A stretch of DNA of 64,000 bases from Magnetospirillum sp. XM-1 (GTDB taxonomy: Bacteria; Pseudomonadota; Alphaproteobacteria; Rhodospirillales; Magnetospirillaceae), in NCBI RefSeq assembly GCF_001511835.1, contig NZ_LN997848.1:2694001-2758000 (forward strand), in the 5' to 3' direction. Both the position numbers and the translations under genes were made by a program. Of the stretch, positions 9,900 through 18,877 are shown piece after piece (positions within the stretch are counted from its first letter, which is position 1; the number at the start of each line of letters is the position of its first letter). The notes under the pieces are model-generated. The model worked only from the letters and a program-made list of their open reading frames with translations. It was not told the DNA's origin and did not search any database.

Positions 9900-10433
9900 A
9901 TGACATACAAGCCCAAGGCCTATCTCGCCGGTCCGGCGGTGTTCCATCCTGCCGCCAAGGCCCTGCTCGACTATCTCGTCGAGATGTGCGGCCAGCATGA
10001 CCTGGAGGGCGTGGCGCCGTTCGAGCCCCAGGCCGACGACCTGAAGCTGCCTCCGGCCGAACTGGCGGCAATGATCCGGCACGGCAATATCGAGCGGATC
10101 CGGGAGTGCGATGTGGTGATCGCCTGCGTCTCGCCGTTCCGCGGCCCCGGAGCCTGTCCCGGAACAACCTGGGAGATGGGCTACGCCGAGGCCCTGGGCA
10201 AGCCTGTAATCGCCTGGTCCGAGGACATGCGGCCCTACAAGGAACGCGTCCCCCACGACCGTGACGAGGACGGGCGCCTGTTCTGCCGCCAGCACGGCAT
10301 GGTGGTCGAGGATTTCGGCCTGGTGGAGAACCTGATGTACGCCGCCCAGCCCGCCGAGGTGCTGTCCGATCTGGAGGCGGCGTTCAAGCGTGCGCGGCAA
10401 CTGGCCGCTGCGCCTCGCCCAGCGGCAGGGTGA
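9900..10433 (+). CDS. Nucleoside 2-deoxyribosyltransferase-like protein
   Basis: 177 residues from the ATG at 9900, which is preceded by GAGGAA at 9884-9889. An in-frame TTG at 9882 overlapping the previous stop is less likely. Family features: N-terminal YLAGP strand, 'DVVIACVSPFRGP', then GTTWEMGYAEALGKPVIAW, the usual D-x-GT-x-E-x-G-x-A layout of nucleoside deoxyribosyltransferases. The aspartate before GT is replaced here by a PG-A-CPGTT context. Family reaction: exchange or hydrolysis of the deoxynucleoside N-glycosidic bond in salvage. The 3' end overlaps the convergent kinase gene by 50 bp. Substrate cannot be told from sequence. Confidence 0.8.
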   Translation: MTYKPKAYLAGPAVFHPAAKALLDYLVEMCGQHDLEGVAPFEPQADDLKLPPAELAAMIRHGNIERIRECDVVIACVSPFRGPGACPGTTWEMGYAEALGKPVIAWSEDMRPYKERVPHDRDEDGRLFCRQHGMVVEDFGLVENLMYAAQPAEVLSDLEAAFKRARQLAAAPRPAAG

Positions 10434-11769
10434 AGCGGAAGGTGCTGCCCGCGCCGGGGGTGGATTCCACCCAGATATGGCCGCCCAGGCGGTTGACGAT
10501 CCATTTGCAGATGGCGAGGCCCACTCCGGTTCCCGTGTAGCTGGAATGGGGGTGGAGGCGTCGGAACAGCTCGAACACATCCTGCTCCGACGGGTCGAAG
10601 CCGATGCCGTTGTCCGAGACCGAGAACTGCCAGTGCCGCTCCTGGCGCTGGGCGGAAACCCGGATGTGCGGCGCGATCCCGGTCTTGCGGTACTTGATGG
10701 CGTTGCCGATCAGGTTCTGGAAGATCTGGATCAGCATCACCGAATCGGCGCTGACCTCGGGCAGCGGTTCCACGATGACCTCGGCCCCGCCGGAATCGAT
10801 GGCTTCGCGCAGGTTGTTCAAGGCGCTCTGGCAGGCTGATTCCGCCGAGACGATTTCGATCCGGCCTTCGCTTCGCGTGGTGCGGGAGTAGGCCAGAAGA
10901 TCGTTGATCAGGCTGTGCATGCGGATGGCGCCGCTGGTGACCAGTTCGACGTATTGCCGACCCCGGTCGTCCAGGGTCTGGCCGTAGTGGCGCTCCAGCA
11001 ATTGAGCGAAGCAGGCGATGGTCCGCAGGGGTTCCTGCAGGTCATGGGACGCGACATAGGCGAAACGCTCCAGCTCGGAATTGGCTTCGGTCAGCGTTTC
11101 CACGGTCTTGGCTAGTTTCTCGGCGTGGGTGCGGCGGTCTTCCTCGGCGCGGACGCGGTCGGTGACGTCGCGCACGATATGAAATCCCCCGGACGGCAGG
11201 CCGTCGGGGCCGGGAAGCGAGCCGTAGCTGGTCTCGAACCAGGCCATGTCGCCGTCAACGTCCAGGGATTGCAACTGGACGAAGGATTCTCCCGCCAGGG
11301 TGCGGTCCCAGCATTCGGAAAACAGACGGTACTTTTCCGGGACATGGCCGAACACCTCCTCGGCGGACATGCCGACCTTCACGTCGCGCTCGAAGAAGTC
11401 CCAGCAGACCGCCTGGTAACGGGGATTGAAGGCGGTCAGCCGCTTGTTGCGGTCCCAGGCGGCGATCAGGTCCTGGGAGCCCCGCATGATGCCGGACAGC
11501 CGGGTGTTGAGCTCCGTCAGTTCGCGGTTGCTTTCGATCAGGGCCTCTCCCCGCCGGTTCAGCTCCCCTTCCCAGCGGCGCAGCAGCACCAGCAGCATGA
11601 AGGCGGTCACCAGGATGAAGGCGCAGCCCTTGCCCATCTCCAGCAGGGAAGCCAGCCCCGGAGGCTCGCCCACACCGATCCACACGGCCATGGATGACAG
11701 GAAGATCCAGCTCAGTCCGACGGCGGTGTAGATGCCGGTAATGCGCCACGCGACCCCCAGCGACGCCAC
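10384..11769 (-). CDS. Membrane PAS-domain sensor histidine kinase, orphan
   Basis: 461 residues. Two hydrophobic segments (about 8-30 and 42-63) are separated by a very short periplasmic turn. A coiled linker and a PAS domain (about 95-215) follow, then a HisKA dimerisation domain with the H-box YVASHDLQEPLRTI and a HATPase_c domain with N-box NLIGNAIKYR and the G boxes DNGIGF and GTGVGLAI. This is the 'phytochrome-like' kinase subfamily that often works with stand-alone receivers. There is no receiver domain and no response-regulator gene beside it. The sensory input is unknown. Its end overlaps the convergent deoxyribosyltransferase-like gene. Confidence 0.88.
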   Translation of the reverse strand: MASLGVAWRITGIYTAVGLSWIFLSSMAVWIGVGEPPGLASLLEMGKGCAFILVTAFMLLVLLRRWEGELNRRGEALIESNRELTELNTRLSGIMRGSQDLIAAWDRNKRLTAFNPRYQAVCWDFFERDVKVGMSAEEVFGHVPEKYRLFSECWDRTLAGESFVQLQSLDVDGDMAWFETSYGSLPGPDGLPSGGFHIVRDVTDRVRAEEDRRTHAEKLAKTVETLTEANSELERFAYVASHDLQEPLRTIACFAQLLERHYGQTLDDRGRQYVELVTSGAIRMHSLINDLLAYSRTTRSEGRIEIVSAESACQSALNNLREAIDSGGAEVIVEPLPEVSADSVMLIQIFQNLIGNAIKYRKTGIAPHIRVSAQRQERHWQFSVSDNGIGFDPSEQDVFELFRRLHPHSSYTGTGVGLAICKWIVNRLGGHIWVESTPGAGSTFRFTLPLGEAQRPVAAHA

Positions 11770-11850
11770 TATCCCCTCCTTGGTCGGGCAATCAGTCCCC
11801 TAACGATAGCAGAGCGGTTGCTCCGGCGATAATTCCTTGAATGGTTTCGC

Positions 11851-11884
11851 AAAAAAAAGGATGCGCCGGTGGGGCGGCGCATCC
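11851..11884 (-). terminator. Rho-independent terminator of the tail-collar gene
   Basis: Read on the minus strand, a perfect 9-bp stem (11876-11884 with 11859-11867) is followed by eight U residues (AAAAAAAA at 11851-11858 on plus). It starts 23 bp after the stop codon of the tail-collar gene. Confidence 0.9.
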
Positions 11885-11906
11885 TTCGAAGGTTGGCGTT
11901 GGAATG

Positions 11907-12788
11907 TCAGTTGGGCCGCGGCGGGTAGAGGCCCTCGTTGGCGATGCAGGCCGTCAGCACGGATTGCGGCGGCACGATGTGGAACGGCGTGGCACTGTTT
12001 GAGTTCGGTCCCACGCTCACAGTCCCTCCGGTGATGCCGGTCGCGCCCGTCACGGGCAGGGTGACGGTCCCCGTCACGGTGCCGGTGGCCGGGGCGGCGC
12101 TGGTGCTGCCGGAGAAGGTTTGGCTGGGGCCGATATTCGTGTCGGCGGTGGTGGTCGAGGGGGCATAGATCGCTCCTTGCCCGCCACCCGCCTTGGTCAT
12201 CACGGCGCCATTGCTGATGGCCTGCGCGCCAGCGGCGGTGGAGCTGCCGATCTTCAAACTGCCCGAGACCGAGATGTTTTGAGCCGGCACACTGACCGTC
12301 ACGGGCAGCGTAACGGGCCCTGATGCCGCCATGGGGCCGCTGCCGCCGCCGCCGGTACCGGTGAAGGTGGCGGGGTGAATATGAGGCGCCACATTGCTGG
12401 TGCTCAGGGTGGCGGTCTCTGAACCGCGCAGGGAGGCATAGGTATTCGGGCTAATCACGGTGCCGCCGGTGTTGATCGTTGACGGGTTGTAGCCGATCGG
12501 CGAACGCCCGCGCAGGTCCGGAACATTGAAAATCGAGGTATTATTTCCCCCGTAATAGTAGCCGATCAGGGAGAAAAGCGCCTGATTGCTCTGGACCGTC
12601 AGCTGTCGGCCGTCCGCCGGGATATAGCCGTTTGGGCACCACTGGGCGGCGGTGAAGCACACCGTGCCGATATAGGGTTCCGGGCCGCTGCAGGCCTGGG
12701 CGTCTTTCGCCCCGGTGCCCGAAAGGATAGCGGCCAGAGCCAGGGTCGAGACGCCTGTTATCAGGGTGGAGAAGGTCATTTTCTTCAT
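11907..12788 (-). CDS. Exported phage tail-collar / microcystin-dependent-protein-like protein
   Basis: 293 residues with an N-terminal signal peptide (basic KK start, hydrophobic core to about residue 27, then AQA before the mature part). The mature start (EPYIGTVCFTAAQWCPNGYI, then PADGR and 'LFSLIGYYYGG', 'FNVPDLRGRSPIGY') is the classic phage tail-collar domain of the MdpB family. The middle is Gly/Thr/Ser-rich and low in complexity. The C-terminus ('PFHIVPPQSVLTACIANEG') also fits the family. Members occur as tail-fibre tips and as secreted bacterial proteins of unclear function. The signal peptide here argues for a host-encoded exported protein rather than a virion part. It is divergent from the giant DUF4347 protein and has its own terminator. 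Confidence 0.85.
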   Translation of the reverse strand: MKKMTFSTLITGVSTLALAAILSGTGAKDAQACSGPEPYIGTVCFTAAQWCPNGYIPADGRQLTVQSNQALFSLIGYYYGGNNTSIFNVPDLRGRSPIGYNPSTINTGGTVISPNTYASLRGSETATLSTSNVAPHIHPATFTGTGGGGSGPMAASGPVTLPVTVSVPAQNISVSGSLKIGSSTAAGAQAISNGAVMTKAGGGQGAIYAPSTTTADTNIGPSQTFSGSTSAAPATGTVTGTVTLPVTGATGITGGTVSVGPNSNSATPFHIVPPQSVLTACIANEGLYPPRPN

Positions 12789-13253
12789 CTAAAGACTCCT
12801 GGTTTCGATGGTCTGTGATGCGTAAACGTCTTCATAAATCTAATATAAAACCCGTAACAAGATGCCATTGCGCATATCTGCGAATCAAAGGCAGTGTGTT
12901 ATGATATCAATACAGCAATAACTTGTATACGTAGGTAATTGGCCGGGGTGTGACGGATTGTTGCGACAAAAATTATCGCAACAGGTGTTGATTTCGGTAT
13001 GGGGGCGTGGGGAGGGGCCCACGACCGCCGCCGCTGATGGCGTGCGGCTGTCGGGAAAGGTGTCCGCGCCGATGAATTGCTGATCACCGTAATATTTATC
13101 AGCAATTGGCATATGCATAGCTATGTCACATATCTATGATGGCATAAGTTTGAAAGCGGCTGATTGTTGGTATAAGCTCTGTAAGCGTAAAAGTGGATGT
13201 GCGCGGTAACGTGTGTGCCTTTTCGGTGCTGGGCGACTGGTGAGGGTGATGTC
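12789..13253. promoter_or_regulatory. AT-rich divergent intergenic region with inverted repeats
   Basis: 465 bp between two divergent genes for exported proteins, clearly richer in A+T than its surroundings. Two good inverted repeats are visible: TGTTGCGA (12959-12966) with TCGCAACA (12976-12983), and AATTGCTGAT (13075-13084) with ATCAGCAATT (13098-13107). Both could be operators or RNA hairpins. Promoters for both genes must lie here, but I cannot place -35/-10 boxes with confidence. No convincing coding sequence is present. Confidence 0.55.
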
Positions 13254-16200
13254 ATGACCAAGCTTCCTGATCCGGCTTCGCTTCGCCGCCAAGGGGGAGG
13301 GGCGGGGCGGTTCTCCAGTCGTGTGCCGTTGGTCATGGCGCTTGAGCCGCGTCTGATGTTCGATGGCGCCGCCGCCGTGGACGCCGCCCACGTGGTGGCG
13401 GAAGCCGCCATCAAGGCCGCTCCCGCGCCGGTGGTGATCCGCGATGCCGATCCGTCCAAGGACAACGGCAAAAAGGAAGTCGTGTTCGTCGACACCAGGG
13501 TGGCCGATTACAAGACGCTGGAAGCCGGCATCAGGGATGGCGTCGCCATCGTCGAGATCGACGGCGCCGCCGATGGGCTGGCCCAGATGGCCCAGTGGGC
13601 CGAAACCCATTCCGGCTATGACGCCATCCACGTGCTGAGCCATGGTTCCGAGGCCAGCCTGCGCCTGGGCGCCACCACGCTGACCGTCGCCGGCCTGTCC
13701 GACGCCACCGTCCAGGTGGAACTCTCGGTGATTGGCCAGGCCCTGGCCGCTGACGGCGACATTCTGGTTTATGGCTGTTCCATTGCGTCCGGCCTCGATG
13801 GGCAGGCCTTCATCTCCGCCCTGGCGTCCGCCACCGGCGCCGACGTGGCGGCGTCAAGCGACACGACCGGCGCCGCCGCCCAGGGCGGCAACTGGGTGGT
13901 GGAGCGTTCGGTGGGTGACGTCGCCGCCGCCTCGCTGGGCATCGACGGGATGCGTGATTATGGCGGCGCCCTCACCAGCGCCACCATTACCTTCGAATCC
14001 AGCAACGGCAGCATCGCCGGGGACGGGACGACGTCGGTCACCTACACCCACGCCAACATCACCCTGACGTTTACCGCCAAGGACGACGCCAACACCAATG
14101 CCGCGCAGATCGCCTTGGGCAGTGTCATGGGGGCGGCGTACAACGGTGCCGAGGACCTGTATTTCGTCAATGATGGCAGTGGAAAGGGCGGAAGCTTCAC
14201 CGTCACCGCCGGTGGTGGAAAAATATTCGACCTGACGTCTTTTGTTTTCAGTAATCAGAATGGCAATGGCCTGGAAACCTTCTCGATTACGACCAGCAAG
14301 GGCGGCAGTTTCACCTTCAGTGCCGGAGGTACGGGGGTCACAAAGCAATCCATCAGCGTCAACAGTGACGTGTCCAACTACCAGGGGATCACCTATTTCA
14401 CCATCACCGCGCCGACCGGCGGCGCGTTCATGGAAATCGACGATATCGTCCTCGACAACATCATGTCGGCGCCCTCCTTCACGTCGGGCGCGTCCGCCAG
14501 TTTCGCCGAGAATGCCTCCGGCACGGTCTACACGGCGGCCGCCAACGCCAGCGCGGGCGGCGGCACGGTCAGCTATTCCATTACCGGTGGGGCGGATCAG
14601 GCCAAGTTCAGCATCAACTCCTCCTCCGGTGCGCTGACCTTCGTCTCTTCGCCCAATTATGAAAGCCCCACGGATAGCGGCGCCAACAACGTCTACGACG
14701 TCGTCATCACCGCCACCGACAGCAACGGCAGTGCGACCAAAGCCGTCGCGGTGACGGTCACCAACGTCAACGAAGCGCCCAGTTTCACCTCGGGCACCAC
14801 GGCGAATTTCGCCGAGAACGGGACCGGCACGGTCTATACCGCGACGTCCAGCGATCCGGATTCCGGGGCGACGGCCAGCTATTCCATCGTCGGCGGGGCG
14901 GATCAGGCCAAGTTCAGCATCAATTCCAGTTCCGGCGTGCTGACCTTCCAGAGTGCGCCCAATTACGAAAATCCGACGGATTCCGACACCAACAACACCT
15001 ATGTGGTGACGCTGCGGGTGTCCGACGGCACCAATACCGTCGACCAGACGGTGACCGTGACGGTGACCAACGTCAACGAGGCGCCCACCGGCGTCAACGA
15101 CACCGGTTCGGCCACCGAGGCGGGGGGGCTGTCCAACGCCACGGGGGGCAGCAACGCCACCGGCAACGTGCTGACCAACGACACCGACCCCGATGCCGGC
15201 GCCACCAAGACGGTGACCGCCATCCGCAGCGGCAATACGGAAGGGGCGGGAACGGCCGGCACGGTGGGGCAGGCGCTGGCCGGTGCCTACGGCTCCCTGA
15301 CCCTCAACTCCGACGGCAGTTTCACCTATGTGGTCCTGGACAGCGATTCCAGCGTCCAGGCCCTGGCGGCGGGCCAGACCCTGACCGACAGCTACAACTA
15401 CACCGTCTCGGACGGCACCAATACCGACATCGCCGTGCTGACCATCACCATCAACGGGGCCAACGACCTGCCGGTGCTGGGCGGCACCTTCACCACGGCG
15501 GGCACGGTCAACGACAACGCCACCACCACGCCGTTCTCGGCGGTGACCTTCACCGACGTGGACGCCGGCGCGGTCAGCGTCGCCATCACCTACACGGCGG
15601 CCAACGGCACCTTCGCCTCCGGCGGCGGCGGCCTGACCGGATCGGTGGGCAGTTACACCCTGTCGGGGGCCAGCCCGGCGGCGTTGCAGACTTTGCTGCG
15701 AGCCCTGGTGTTCACGCCCACCGCCAACCAGACCGCGCCGGGCGGAACGGTGGTCACCACCTTCACGCTGACGCCCGCCGACGCCACGGGCAACGGCACC
15801 GCCGACGCCACCACCCAGGTGACGGCCACCTCCATCAACGATGCGCCGGTCAACACCAAGCCCGCGGCCCAGACCACCAACGAGGACACCGCCCTGGTCT
15901 TCTCGTCGGGCAACGGCAATGCCCTGTCGGTGGCCGACGCCGATACGGGCACGACGCTGACCACGGTGGTGTCGGTGGCCTCGGGCAAGGGCGTCATTTC
16001 GGTGACCACCGGCGGCGGCGGCACCATCACCGGCAACGGCTCCAACTCGGTGCACATCGTCGGTACCGTGGCGCAGGTGCAGAACGCCCTGGGCTCGGTG
16101 AGCTATACGCCCACCGCCGATGGGTACGGCACCGGCTACGCCACCCTGACCATCTCGTCCACCGACGCCCATACGGGAACGCTGAACGACACCGACACGG

Positions 16201-18851
16201 TGACCATCAACGTGACGGGGATCGCCGACACGCCGTCGGTGACCAGTTCCAGCACCACGCCCTCGACCCAGACCACCAGCGGTCTGGTGTTGTCGCGCAA
16301 TGCCGCCGACGGGGCCGAGGTCACCCATTTCAAGATCACCGGCATCACCAACGGCACGCTGTACAAGAACGACGGCACCACCCAGATCAACAACGGCGAT
16401 TTCATCACCTTCGCCGAGGGCAATGCCGGGCTGAAGTTCACGCCCAGCGGCGGCAGCGACGGCTCGTTTACCGCCCAGGCCTCGACCAGCGGCGCCGATG
16501 GCGGGTTGGGGGGCTCGACCATCAACGCGGCGATCGCCGTCGGCGCGGCGGTGGCCAATCCCACCGTCAACGAGGATACGGATTCGGGCGCCATCGCCAT
16601 CACCAGGGGCAGCGGCGAGACCTTCTACAAGATCACCTCCATCACCGGCGGCACGCTCTATTCCGACGCGGGCTACACCACCCAGATCAACAACGGTGAC
16701 TTCATCGCCAATGCGGGGGCGACCACCAACGTCTATTTCCGCCCCACCGCCAACCGCAACACCACCACCGGCGGCAACGGCAGTTTCGTGCTGCAGGCGT
16801 CCAGCGCCTCCAATGACGGCGGCCTGAGCGGCAGCCTGGTGACCAGCACCATCACGCTTGCCCCCGTCGCCGACACGCCCAGCGTGGCCAGCCCGACGGT
16901 CAACGAGGATACGGATTCGGGCGCCATCGCCATCACCCGGGCGGCTGGCGACGGCGCCGAGACCACCCACTACAAGATCACCGGCATCACCGGCGGCACG
17001 CTCTATTCCGACGCGAGCTACACCACCCAGATCAACAACGGCGACTTCATCGCCAGCGGGGGCGCGACCACCAACGTCTATTTCCGCCCCACCGCCAACC
17101 GCAACACCACCACCGGCGGCAACGGCGCCTTCACCGTCCAGGCCTCCAAATCCGGTGTGGATGCCGGCCTGGGCGGCAGCACGGCGACCAGCACCATCAC
17201 GCTTGCCCCCGTCGCCGACACGCCCAGCGTGGCCAGCCCGACGGTCAACGAGGATACGGATTCGGGCGCCATCGCCATCACTCGGGCAGCGGGCGACGGC
17301 GCCGAGACGTCCCACTACAAGATCACCGGCATCACCGGCGGCACGCTCTATTCCGACGCGGGCTACACCACCCAGATCAGCAACGGCGATTTCATCGCCA
17401 GCGGGGGCGCGACCACCAACGTCTATTTCCGTCCCACCGCCAACCGAAATTCCACCACCGGCGGCAACGGCGCCTTCACCGTCCAGGCCTCCAAGTCGGG
17501 TGTGGATGCCGGCCTGGGCGGCAGCACGGCGACCAGCACCATCACGCTGACCGCCATCGCCGACACGCCCAGCGTCACCGCCGCCTCGACCGCTCCCAGC
17601 ACCCAGACCACCAGCGGGCTGGTATTGAGCCGCAACGCCGGCGACGGGACGGAGACCACCCATTTCAAGATCACCGGCATCACCAACGGCACGCTGTACA
17701 AGAACGATGGCACCACCCAGATCAACAACGGCGATTTCATCACCTTCGCCGAGGGCAATGCCGGGCTGAAGTTCACTCCCTCGGGCTCGAGCGCCGGCAG
17801 TTTCACCGCCCAGGCCTCCAAGGCGGCCAATGACGGCGGCCTGGGGGGCTCCACCGTCAATGCCGCCATCACCGTCAACCGCGCCCCGGTGGCGGGCGGA
17901 GCGGCCCTGACCCTGACCGATGGAAAGGTGGGCAGCGCCTATTCCTTCAGCTTGCCGGCCGGGACCTTCACCGACGCCGACAACGACACGCTGAGCTACA
18001 CGGTGAGCGGCCTGCCCGCCGGCCTTTCCATGAGCACGGCGGGGGTGATCTCCGGCAACCCAACCACGCCGGTGGATTCGGTGACCCTGACCTTCACGGC
18101 GACGGATCCCTCCAACGCCACGGCCACCAAGACCGCGACGCTGAAGATCAAGGCGGCGGACGTGGTGGCGCCGCCACCACAGCAGCAGGCGTCGTCTCCG
18201 CCTCCGCCTCCGACTCCGCCGTTGCCATCTGAACCGCCTTCGGCGCCTCTGGTTACGACGGTGCGGGCAAACCAGACTTTTGTCGCTATCGCCACGGCGG
18301 GGATCAGCGCGGTTGGCGGAACCCCGATCAACAATCTGGTGGCGTCGAACAACCAGTCGGCCAGCAATCTGGTCAGCAATGATGCGAGAAACGCCGCTTC
18401 GTTCGGCACCAGCCTGTCGGCAACCATCAGCATGGTCGGCGGCACTCCGATCACCAACATGGTGTCGGCGACCATGTCTTTCGCCAGCCAGAAGACGGCG
18501 TTCAACACCATTACCGAGTTTGGCGGTCTTATTCCGGCACTTGGCGGCGGCAATCCTTTTGCGGCCGGCGTCCTCAGCCGTGGAGGATGGAATGTAGGGG
18601 GCGTGGAACTGGCGGCATCCTTGGGTTGGGAGTTCCTGAAACCGGCCGCGGCCGGGCCCGTCGAGGGGAGCGATGGCCCAATTGTCGGTTCCCAGGTGCC
18701 GGACGAGGCGATGGCGTTGCCGGGCAAGCTTGCCAAGGCGGTGGGCCGTCCCTCTTTGACCGAGCAATTGCGAAACCTGAACCGCGACGGGCAGCAATCG
18801 GACGCCAAAGCGCTGGTCGCCTTGCTGGCGGGCAAGGGCCGGGCCGCCTAG
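13254..18851 (+). CDS. Giant DUF4347 / cadherin-like surface protein with LEPRxxFDG leader motif
   Basis: 1,865 residues from ATG 13254, chosen because GAGGGTG lies just upstream. An in-frame ATG at 13197 would add 19 atypical residues. Order of parts: basic N-terminus; LEPRLMFDG at 30-38; a DUF4347 domain (about 75-240) with HVLSHG at 126-131 and 'LVYGC' ending at C175; an extracellular-type module; cadherin-like repeats with 'DQAKFSINSSSG' (about 405-620); VCBS-like domains; three or more 115-residue repeats; a putative-Ig-like domain; a proline-rich linker (about 1640-1665); and a C-terminal domain of about 200 residues without RTX repeats. Inference: cell-surface or secreted protein handled by the export/processing genes immediately downstream. 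Confidence 0.88.
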   Translation: MTKLPDPASLRRQGGGAGRFSSRVPLVMALEPRLMFDGAAAVDAAHVVAEAAIKAAPAPVVIRDADPSKDNGKKEVVFVDTRVADYKTLEAGIRDGVAIVEIDGAADGLAQMAQWAETHSGYDAIHVLSHGSEASLRLGATTLTVAGLSDATVQVELSVIGQALAADGDILVYGCSIASGLDGQAFISALASATGADVAASSDTTGAAAQGGNWVVERSVGDVAAASLGIDGMRDYGGALTSATITFESSNGSIAGDGTTSVTYTHANITLTFTAKDDANTNAAQIALGSVMGAAYNGAEDLYFVNDGSGKGGSFTVTAGGGKIFDLTSFVFSNQNGNGLETFSITTSKGGSFTFSAGGTGVTKQSISVNSDVSNYQGITYFTITAPTGGAFMEIDDIVLDNIMSAPSFTSGASASFAENASGTVYTAAANASAGGGTVSYSITGGADQAKFSINSSSGALTFVSSPNYESPTDSGANNVYDVVITATDSNGSATKAVAVTVTNVNEAPSFTSGTTANFAENGTGTVYTATSSDPDSGATASYSIVGGADQAKFSINSSSGVLTFQSAPNYENPTDSDTNNTYVVTLRVSDGTNTVDQTVTVTVTNVNEAPTGVNDTGSATEAGGLSNATGGSNATGNVLTNDTDPDAGATKTVTAIRSGNTEGAGTAGTVGQALAGAYGSLTLNSDGSFTYVVLDSDSSVQALAAGQTLTDSYNYTVSDGTNTDIAVLTITINGANDLPVLGGTFTTAGTVNDNATTTPFSAVTFTDVDAGAVSVAITYTAANGTFASGGGGLTGSVGSYTLSGASPAALQTLLRALVFTPTANQTAPGGTVVTTFTLTPADATGNGTADATTQVTATSINDAPVNTKPAAQTTNEDTALVFSSGNGNALSVADADTGTTLTTVVSVASGKGVISVTTGGGGTITGNGSNSVHIVGTVAQVQNALGSVSYTPTADGYGTGYATLTISSTDAHTGTLNDTDTVTINVTGIADTPSVTSSSTTPSTQTTSGLVLSRNAADGAEVTHFKITGITNGTLYKNDGTTQINNGDFITFAEGNAGLKFTPSGGSDGSFTAQASTSGADGGLGGSTINAAIAVGAAVANPTVNEDTDSGAIAITRGSGETFYKITSITGGTLYSDAGYTTQINNGDFIANAGATTNVYFRPTANRNTTTGGNGSFVLQASSASNDGGLSGSLVTSTITLAPVADTPSVASPTVNEDTDSGAIAITRAAGDGAETTHYKITGITGGTLYSDASYTTQINNGDFIASGGATTNVYFRPTANRNTTTGGNGAFTVQASKSGVDAGLGGSTATSTITLAPVADTPSVASPTVNEDTDSGAIAITRAAGDGAETSHYKITGITGGTLYSDAGYTTQISNGDFIASGGATTNVYFRPTANRNSTTGGNGAFTVQASKSGVDAGLGGSTATSTITLTAIADTPSVTAASTAPSTQTTSGLVLSRNAGDGTETTHFKITGITNGTLYKNDGTTQINNGDFITFAEGNAGLKFTPSGSSAGSFTAQASKAANDGGLGGSTVNAAITVNRAPVAGGAALTLTDGKVGSAYSFSLPAGTFTDADNDTLSYTVSGLPAGLSMSTAGVISGNPTTPVDSVTLTFTATDPSNATATKTATLKIKAADVVAPPPQQQASSPPPPPTPPLPSEPPSAPLVTTVRANQTFVAIATAGISAVGGTPINNLVASNNQSASNLVSNDARNAASFGTSLSATISMVGGTPITNMVSATMSFASQKTAFNTITEFGGLIPALGGGNPFAAGVLSRGGWNVGGVELAASLGWEFLKPAAAGPVEGSDGPIVGSQVPDEAMALPGKLAKAVGRPSLTEQLRNLNRDGQQSDAKALVALLAGKGRAA
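16545..17560 (+). repeat. 345-bp tandem repeats in the DUF4347 protein gene
   Basis: Two near-identical units start at 16861 and 17206 (both begin CCCCCGTCGCCGACACGCCC). A more diverged copy covers about 16545-16860. Each encodes a 115-residue module with 'DTDSGAIAIT', 'TGGTLYSDA', 'NGDFIA' and 'NVYFRPTANRN'. Related single modules flank the array at about 16240-16540 and 17560-17870. Confidence 0.88.
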
Positions 18852-18877
18852 AGATGATGAACAGGGGGAAGTTGACG

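Noticed and set aside
12885..13118. 77-codon minus-strand ORF in the divergent intergenic region
   Set aside because: Composition is unlike the neighbouring genes, there is no ribosome binding site, and it runs through both inverted repeats.
13854..18797. A 1,647-codon open frame on the minus strand opposite the DUF4347 protein gene
   Set aside because: Its product is extremely Gly/Arg/Val-rich without domains, and the plus-strand frame has clear repeat domains. Long antisense frames are expected opposite GC-rich, repeat-built genes that lack certain codons.
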